A DNA stretch of 17,679 nucleotides from Bacteroidota bacterium. Lineage in GTDB: Bacteria; Bacteroidota; Bacteroidia; Bacteroidales; VadinHA17. Under the pieces are notes generated by a model that was given only the letters and a program-made list of their open reading frames with translations, did not search any database and was not told where the DNA came from. The stretch covers positions 1 to 17,679 of the forward strand of contig JAUWMO010000027.1 in the NCBI GenBank assembly GCA_030613125.1, in the 5' to 3' direction. Numbering within the stretch: position 1 is the stretch's first letter; each line of letters opens with the position of its first letter. Shown here one piece after another: positions 13,784 through 17,679 of this stretch. A program made the position numbers and the translations under genes.

Positions 13784-15523
13784 TTAACGAAATTCAGGGC
13801 TCCAGTTCTTCTTAAAATCCCAGTTTGATCTGAGTTTTATCTCTTCCTGGTAATAACTTACTTTTTCCGGTTGTATTCTTTTAATCAAGTCTCCAGTATC
13901 CCATTTTCCATTTCCGTTTTGGTCCCAAATAGCTTTTAATAAGTATTTTTTGGGGGGTAAATATTCAAACCTAAGGATTGTATCATTATATACCATGGAT
14001 TGTCGGATCATTTTCTCGTTCTCACCCAGCAACTGAATTATCATATTCTTTTTGTTGTAATTCAAATCAAGTATGATGTTACCATAATACTCCATTTTTC
14101 TTGTTTTAAAAGTTAAAGTTGTACTGTCGTTAGTTGTACCGTATAGATCAGTAACAGAGCCAGGTAAAAACATAATTTTATATTTGACATCTTCTTCCCA
14201 TTTATGTTTAAGGATCAATCTTTTAATATTTACTTTATCTTTTTCTATAAATACCTCAGTTGGAATTTCTATTGAATCTACAATTGAATAAAATAAAATC
14301 ATTTGAGGATTAAAATCACTAAGTGGTGTTGCAGTAAATACGAATAATGAGTTATTCAGGTCAAGAGGATTGGCAGTGCTGGTATTAAAATTTAATCCTA
14401 AAACAAATTTATTCTGGGTTTGCAAGTTTCCCCTGCGTGATTTTTTTAAAGCTTGTGAGTACCGGAACCTAATTGTATCGAATTTATATTCATCATGTTT
14501 ATTTGAATCCCCCAATACATATTTTACAGAAACCTGTATCGTCTCCAAATTTATCAAAGTTGTATCAGTAAGCCAATATCCAACTGTATCACCTACAACG
14601 AAAGTTTCTTCTATAAACCAATCTGTTTTTTCCGGTTCCCCAATAAGTTTTATTTGAGGTTTTTCTTCTAATGGTTTATTAAAAACAAGCAATAAATTTT
14701 CTTTCCTGCTTCTCGATGAATTTGTCAGATATTGATTGTGTTTTTCTTCAGCAAATAACCTCAATTGGAAACTGCCACCGGTAGAATCTGTATGAATTAT
14801 TAAACTGTCTTTTTCCTTTATAGCTGAATTATTATCAGGATTAATGACTAAAACAGTGTCTGAAAAAGCTATCATTTCAGGAAAATGATCATATCTGTAG
14901 TTCATATTTCCATCCTGAAGAGCATATATATGAAAACTGTCTGCTTTGAGATTGTTTAACGTAAAAATCCCTTTTTCATTAGCTTTTGAGACGTATAAGG
15001 GAGTTTCATTAAAAATTGCAGAATCAGACAGGTTATCATAAAGCAAAATATATACATCTTCAGGTACCTGAAGGTCAAATGCATTTATGATACTCCCCTG
15101 AAAACTGAGGGAATCCAGTTTCGGTCCTGTTGAAAAGACAAACTGAAAGTTATTCAGTACGTTTCCTTCATTATTATCTTCAATGGCATCGCTGAAATTA
15201 AATGTGTAAGTTGTATTTTTTTTCAGGTCATCCTCAAAAGACAATTCAAATCCTTTACCTTTTATCTGTGTCTGTGGTCTTGTTTTAAGGGGAGGTGAAA
15301 CAATTAGCTTTTGGTTAATATCATTTAATCTGATATATTCATCAAAAGTTACTTCAATAGATTTTCCATTATAATTAACTGAATAATTTTCAGGAGTGCT
15401 TTTTATCACTTCAGGAGGAGTCTCATCCTTTGCGCCACCAGGGGGCGAGCCTACCCGTGCACAATCAGACACGACCATCACTAAAAAGATAAGAAACAAA
15501 TATATTGTAAGTGTCCTGATCAA
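13784..15523 (-). CDS. Ig-like (Big_5) domain lipoprotein
   Basis: This 579-residue predicted lipoprotein has hydrophobic residues 5-18 followed by VVSDC with the lipidation cysteine C21, then CARVGSPPGGAKDETPP, an N-terminus widely conserved in a Bacteroidota lipoprotein family. Residues about 35-130 form a Big_5-type Ig-like domain (PPEVIKSTPEN, VTFDEYI, YTFNFSDAIEDN). The middle is beta-rich without recognised motifs. The C-terminus has a calcium-loop-like DQNGNGKWDTGD segment and ends with NWDFKKNWSPEFR. The protein is probably anchored at the outer membrane; its function is unknown. It starts at TTG (15523), because no in-frame ATG fits the signal peptide. It diverges from lgt, which encodes the enzyme that would lipidate it; the gap carries a TAnnTTTG element for each gene. 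Confidence 0.8.
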   Translation of the reverse strand: MIRTLTIYLFLIFLVMVVSDCARVGSPPGGAKDETPPEVIKSTPENYSVNYNGKSIEVTFDEYIRLNDINQKLIVSPPLKTRPQTQIKGKGFELSFEDDLKKNTTYTFNFSDAIEDNNEGNVLNNFQFVFSTGPKLDSLSFQGSIINAFDLQVPEDVYILLYDNLSDSAIFNETPLYVSKANEKGIFTLNNLKADSFHIYALQDGNMNYRYDHFPEMIAFSDTVLVINPDNNSAIKEKDSLIIHTDSTGGSFQLRLFAEEKHNQYLTNSSRSRKENLLLVFNKPLEEKPQIKLIGEPEKTDWFIEETFVVGDTVGYWLTDTTLINLETIQVSVKYVLGDSNKHDEYKFDTIRFRYSQALKKSRRGNLQTQNKFVLGLNFNTSTANPLDLNNSLFVFTATPLSDFNPQMILFYSIVDSIEIPTEVFIEKDKVNIKRLILKHKWEEDVKYKIMFLPGSVTDLYGTTNDSTTLTFKTRKMEYYGNIILDLNYNKKNMIIQLLGENEKMIRQSMVYNDTILRFEYLPPKKYLLKAIWDQNGNGKWDTGDLIKRIQPEKVSYYQEEIKLRSNWDFKKNWSPEFR

Positions 15524-15584
15524 ATTAAATAGTAAAAAATAATTAGATTGTAGTATGATAGAAAATTTAAAAATTTATAATTTA

Positions 15585-15592
15585 CAAATATA
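15585..15592 (-). promoter_or_regulatory. probable -7 element of lipoprotein gene (TATATTTG)
   Basis: TATATTTG on the minus strand fits TAnnTTTG, about 61 bp before the TTG start. It belongs to the divergent promoter region shared with lgt. Confidence 0.4.
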
Positions 15593-15613
15593 GTATAAAC
15601 CTGTTGAGAAAAA

Positions 15614-15646
15614 TTTGTACTAAAAGGTTATTCCCGGTTATTTTTG
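15614..15646 (+). promoter_or_regulatory. probable lgt promoter (TTTG-N21-TATTTTTG)
   Basis: TTTG at 15614-15617 and TATTTTTG at 15639-15646 form the Bacteroidota -33/-7 pair with a 21-base spacer. The ATG of lgt follows 27 bp later. Confidence 0.5.
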
Positions 15647-15673
15647 TAGTTTTGAAAACTAAAATTGTTCTAT

Positions 15674-16477
15674 ATGATCGAAAATTATATACATTGGAAC
15701 ATAAATCCTGAAATTTTCAGAATAGGAAATTTTGCAATTCGCTGGTATGGTCTGTTATTTGCTTCAGGTTTTCTTTTTGGTTACATTATAATCGGAAAAT
15801 TTTTCAAAATCGAGAAAGTTCCTGCTGACCTTCTCGATAAGCTGACGGTTTACGTTGCTATTGGAACGGTGCTGGGTGCCAGGCTGGGTCATTGTTTTTT
15901 TTATGAACCCTCATATTACCTCAGTCATCCGGGAGAAATACTTAAAATCTGGCATGGAGGTCTGGCAAGTCATGGTGCTGCCGTGGGGATTTTACTTGCC
16001 CTGTGGCTTTTTACCCGGAACACCAGGCGTCCCTTTTTATGGATCATAGACCGTGTGGTTGTTGTAGTGGCTCTGGCAGCGTTTTTCATTCGCATGGGAA
16101 ATCTTATGAATTCAGAAATATACGGTGTACAGACCTCCCTTCCCTGGGGGTTCATTTTTGAAAGAAATGGAGAAACCGTTCCAAAGCATCCAACCCAGAT
16201 ATATGAAGCCCTGGTTTATTTATTGATTTTTATTCTGCTATATTTTATCTACCTGCGCAAAAAAGGGAAAACCCGGAACGGATTGTTGTTCAGCTTGTTT
16301 TTAATTCTTGCGTTGACTGCCCGCTTTTTTATTGAATTTGTAAAAGAAGATCAGGTCGCATTTGAAGCAGGCATGGGCCTGAATATGGGACAACTTTTAA
16401 GCATTCCTTTTGTGCTGGCAGGAATTATTATCTGGTTTATTATATCAAGACAAAAACAGAAAGCTCACAAGAATTAA
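15674..16477 (+). CDS. lgt: prolipoprotein diacylglyceryl transferase
   Basis: Lgt is an inner-membrane enzyme that transfers diacylglycerol from phosphatidylglycerol to the lipobox cysteine of prolipoproteins. The protein has 267 residues and about seven membrane segments. Diagnostic motifs: RWYG (Y25, matching E. coli Y26); WHGGLASHG (93-101, H100 matching H103); the Lgt signature RMGNLMNSEIYG (140-151, R140 and E148); KHPTQIYEA (171-179); and ARFFIEF (R217, equivalent to R239). I chose the ATG at 15674 over an in-frame TTG nine bases upstream, since MIENYIHWNINP is a typical Lgt start. The gene is complete, and is transcribed away from a lipoprotein gene that encodes one of its likely substrates. 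Confidence 0.96.
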   Translation: MIENYIHWNINPEIFRIGNFAIRWYGLLFASGFLFGYIIIGKFFKIEKVPADLLDKLTVYVAIGTVLGARLGHCFFYEPSYYLSHPGEILKIWHGGLASHGAAVGILLALWLFTRNTRRPFLWIIDRVVVVVALAAFFIRMGNLMNSEIYGVQTSLPWGFIFERNGETVPKHPTQIYEALVYLLIFILLYFIYLRKKGKTRNGLLFSLFLILALTARFFIEFVKEDQVAFEAGMGLNMGQLLSIPFVLAGIIIWFIISRQKQKAHKN

Positions 16478-16569
16478 AATTATTCTCTAAATATTGAGTC
16501 CACTCCGAAAAGTAATAGAAAGAGAAAGACTACCAGCGTAAATAACTACTATTCGAAAAAAATGTTCAC

Positions 16570-16577
16570 TATATTTG
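16570..16577 (+). promoter_or_regulatory. possible -7 element before araC-type gene (TATATTTG)
   Basis: TATATTTG fits TAnnTTTG. Transcription would begin near 16582-16585, almost at the TTG at 16587, giving a leaderless message or favouring the GTG at 16602. No -33 TTG is seen. Confidence 0.3.
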
Positions 16578-16586
16578 AAATGACCT

Positions 16587-17195
16587 TTGGGAAAAATTTC
16601 TGTGGACAGTAGCAATTCTTATATAACAAAATCATACAAGATTAAAAATCTGGTTTGTGACAGTACCGTTTTTCTTTTAAAGGAAAAACTTGAGCAATCA
16701 GGTTATATTATTTACAACATTGGCCTTGGTACTTTAACCCTTGCATATAAGGCTTCTGACAGATCGGAAATAAACCTGACAGTAATACTTCAGAAATATG
16801 GTCTGAGCATAATCAAAGGTCAGGAAAAACAATTAGTTGAGGATATTAAGATTGCTGTAATAGAACTTGTTCATCAAATGAACAATGTCAATTCAATTGT
16901 CCGCCGGTCAGATTATCTGGTTGAAAAACTTGGAAAAAGCTATCAGCAACTTTCAAAAATATTTTCCTCACATGAACCTACTACTCTTGAGAAATTTATT
17001 ATTCTTCAAAAAATTGAAAGGATCAAAGAACTTATTAGCCAGGATGAATATACTTTAAGTGAAGTTGCTTATATGATGGAATATTCCAGCGTTCAGTATC
17101 TCTCCAATCAATTCAGGAAAATAACAGGAATGTCCGTATCGGATTATAAAAAGCATAACCATACTCAAAGAAGTTCACTAACCAGTCTCTCCTAG
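16587..17195 (+). CDS. small AraC-family regulator with HMA-like N-terminal domain
   Basis: This protein has about 202 residues. Residues ~103-190 are a two-helix-turn-helix AraC DNA-binding domain: FIILQKIERIKELI, YTLSEVAYMMEYSSVQYLSN, FRKITGMSVSDYKK. The N-terminal ~95 residues (KIKNLVCDSTVFLLKEKLE, then YIIYNIGLGTLTLAY and a linker ending LVEDIKIAVIELVHQ) match a Bacteroidota family whose N-terminus resembles a heavy-metal-associated fold. Family members usually carry a CxxC metal site after 'NMV'. Here only C24 is present (VCDST), so copper-type binding is doubtful. The start is uncertain: an in-frame TGA at 16581-16583 leaves only TTG 16587, GTG 16602 or rarer codons. The gene lies 109 bp behind lgt. 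Its targets are unknown and no ligand site is evident. Confidence 0.8.
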   Translation: MGKISVDSSNSYITKSYKIKNLVCDSTVFLLKEKLEQSGYIIYNIGLGTLTLAYKASDRSEINLTVILQKYGLSIIKGQEKQLVEDIKIAVIELVHQMNNVNSIVRRSDYLVEKLGKSYQQLSKIFSSHEPTTLEKFIILQKIERIKELISQDEYTLSEVAYMMEYSSVQYLSNQFRKITGMSVSDYKKHNHTQRSSLTSLS

Positions 17196-17397
17196 CGACA
17201 AACTTTCTTGTTTTCCGCACTTTTTTAAAATTGGCTCTGTAACCCTTAATTTTACAGGATTGCTTTTTGAATTTGGGTATTGCAACGATGAAAACAGGTG
17301 AAGTAAAAAATATCTTCGGAATACCGAAAGACAATGATTTCTAAAATCAAAATACACTTTATAAGATTATCCCATTAGGGACAAAATATTATAACCG

Positions 17398-17411
17398 GGG
17401 ACGTAAGTCCC
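17398..17411. repeat. hairpin GGGAC-GTAA-GTCCC
   Basis: A perfect 5-bp stem with a four-base GTAA loop, 121 bp before the Y1 transposase ATG. Y1 transposases recognise short hairpins of this kind at element ends or at REP sites, so it is a candidate recognition hairpin. An extra GGGG (17397-17400) and CCCC (17423-17426) could form an alternative larger stem. Confidence 0.5.
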
Positions 17412-17437
17412 TTGATAAACAACCCCAGAGAAATAAA

Positions 17438-17482
17438 GTTCCGTCCGCGTGTCGCTGAAGCTTTAGCGGAGGCGCAAGGAAC
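17438..17482. repeat. compound imperfect palindrome upstream of Y1 transposase
   Basis: The outer arms GTTCC (17438-17442) and GGAAC (17478-17482) pair. Inside, TCCGC (17444-17448) can pair with GCGGA (17466-17470), or CGCT (17453-17456) with AGCG (17465-17468). It is GC-rich against an AT-rich background and ends 50 bp before the transposase start, consistent with a REP-like or IS-end structure. Confidence 0.5.
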
Positions 17483-17532
17483 GGTATGATTTTATATCTT
17501 TAAAGATTAACCAAATCAAAAAAACCTGAACA

Positions 17533-17679
17533 ATGCCTAATACTTACTCACAAATCTATCTTCATTATGTATTTTCTCCAAAATACAGGCAGGCGCTTAT
17601 TAAAGCTGAATTTGAAGAAGAGATTTATAAATACATTGCCGGAATTATCAAAAATCTTGACCAACAATTAATCAGAATA
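17533..17679 (+). CDS. IS200/REP-associated Y1 transposase, N-terminal part (truncated by window)
   Basis: The 49 visible codons begin MPNTYSQIYLHYVFSPKYRQ and end IIKNLDQQLIRI at the window edge. This matches the start of Y1_Tnp (HUH) transposases of the IS200/RAYT group in Bacteroidota, whose next segment normally carries the HUH motif in 'NGMPDHIHIL'. That motif and the catalytic tyrosine lie outside the window, so activity cannot be judged. Full-length proteins are about 150 residues. HUH transposases cut single-stranded DNA next to short hairpins; two palindromes lie just upstream. The start is ATG. Confidence 0.85.
   Translation, partial: MPNTYSQIYLHYVFSPKYRQALIKAEFEEEIYKYIAGIIKNLDQQLIRI

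Larger units (their letters stand above)
17196..17532. other. 337-bp intergenic region with palindromes ahead of a transposase gene
   Basis: No convincing gene is present. A short reading frame at 17289-17342 (MKTGEVKNIFGIPKDNDF) could be debris of a longer gene but has no support. From about 17370 the DNA becomes rich in palindromes, listed separately, which lead into the Y1 transposase start at 17533. They are probably the subterminal hairpins of an IS200-type element or REP-like sequences. Confidence 0.4.

Noticed and set aside
17113..17334. 73-residue minus-strand reading frame
   Set aside because: It overlaps the end of the AraC gene antisense, has no motif and reads as composition-driven.
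17289..17342. Short gene MKTGEVKNIFGIPKDNDF
   Set aside because: Only 17 residues of recognisable composition, no promoter or conserved motif; EVKNIFGIP faintly recalls BamE/SmpA-type sequences but is too short to support.

Overview
The window looks like a chromosomal segment of a Bacteroidota bacterium (probably class Bacteroidia). The evidence is AT-rich DNA, repeated TAnnTTTG promoter -7 elements, few Shine-Dalgarno sites, a FucP/NagP-type sugar permease, a 'CARVGSPPGG'-type Ig-like lipoprotein, a carbohydrate-binding family 9-like protein, and a short AraC regulator of a Bacteroidota type. All assignments come from reading the translations; no database search was run.

Region 1 (1-4045, all minus strand) is an accessory, defence-island-like stretch. 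In transcription order it holds: a broken chimeric gene joining the start of a PLD-type helicase to the end of an Eco57I-like DNA methylase (3872-3444); an Xre-HTH/ImmA-type protease gene; a DUF4411 PIN-like gene 3 bp behind it; a second orphan methylase tail (1740-1627); a DUF4062 gene; and an AlbA_2/GHKL-type ATP-binding gene that overlaps it by 4 bp and runs off the window. The two methylase tails each sit directly upstream of a small accessory module.

Region 2 (4046-6354) is one secreted TPR-repeat gene plus a 332-bp spacer.

Region 3 (6355-13673, minus strand) is an eight-gene operon with gaps of 6-46 bp: MFS sugar permease, ROK kinase, cytoplasmic CBM9-like protein, PPi-type phosphofructokinase, PIG-L/LmbE deacetylase, SIS-domain sugar-phosphate isomerase/deaminase, second ROK kinase, small four-helix membrane protein. 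Read together it describes a nearly complete route from an N-acetylated amino sugar to fructose-1,6-bisphosphate: import, phosphorylation, deacetylation (PIG-L instead of NagA), deamination/isomerisation (SIS protein with GlmS catalytic residues instead of classical NagB) and PPi-driven phosphorylation. This is the most interesting system in the window. The substrate is inferred, not shown.

Region 4 (13784-17195) holds an Ig-like lipoprotein gene divergent from lgt, and a small AraC regulator whose N-terminal domain resembles a heavy-metal-associated fold without its CxxC motif. Region 5 (17196-17679) holds palindromes followed by the start of an IS200/REP-associated Y1 transposase gene that continues past the window.
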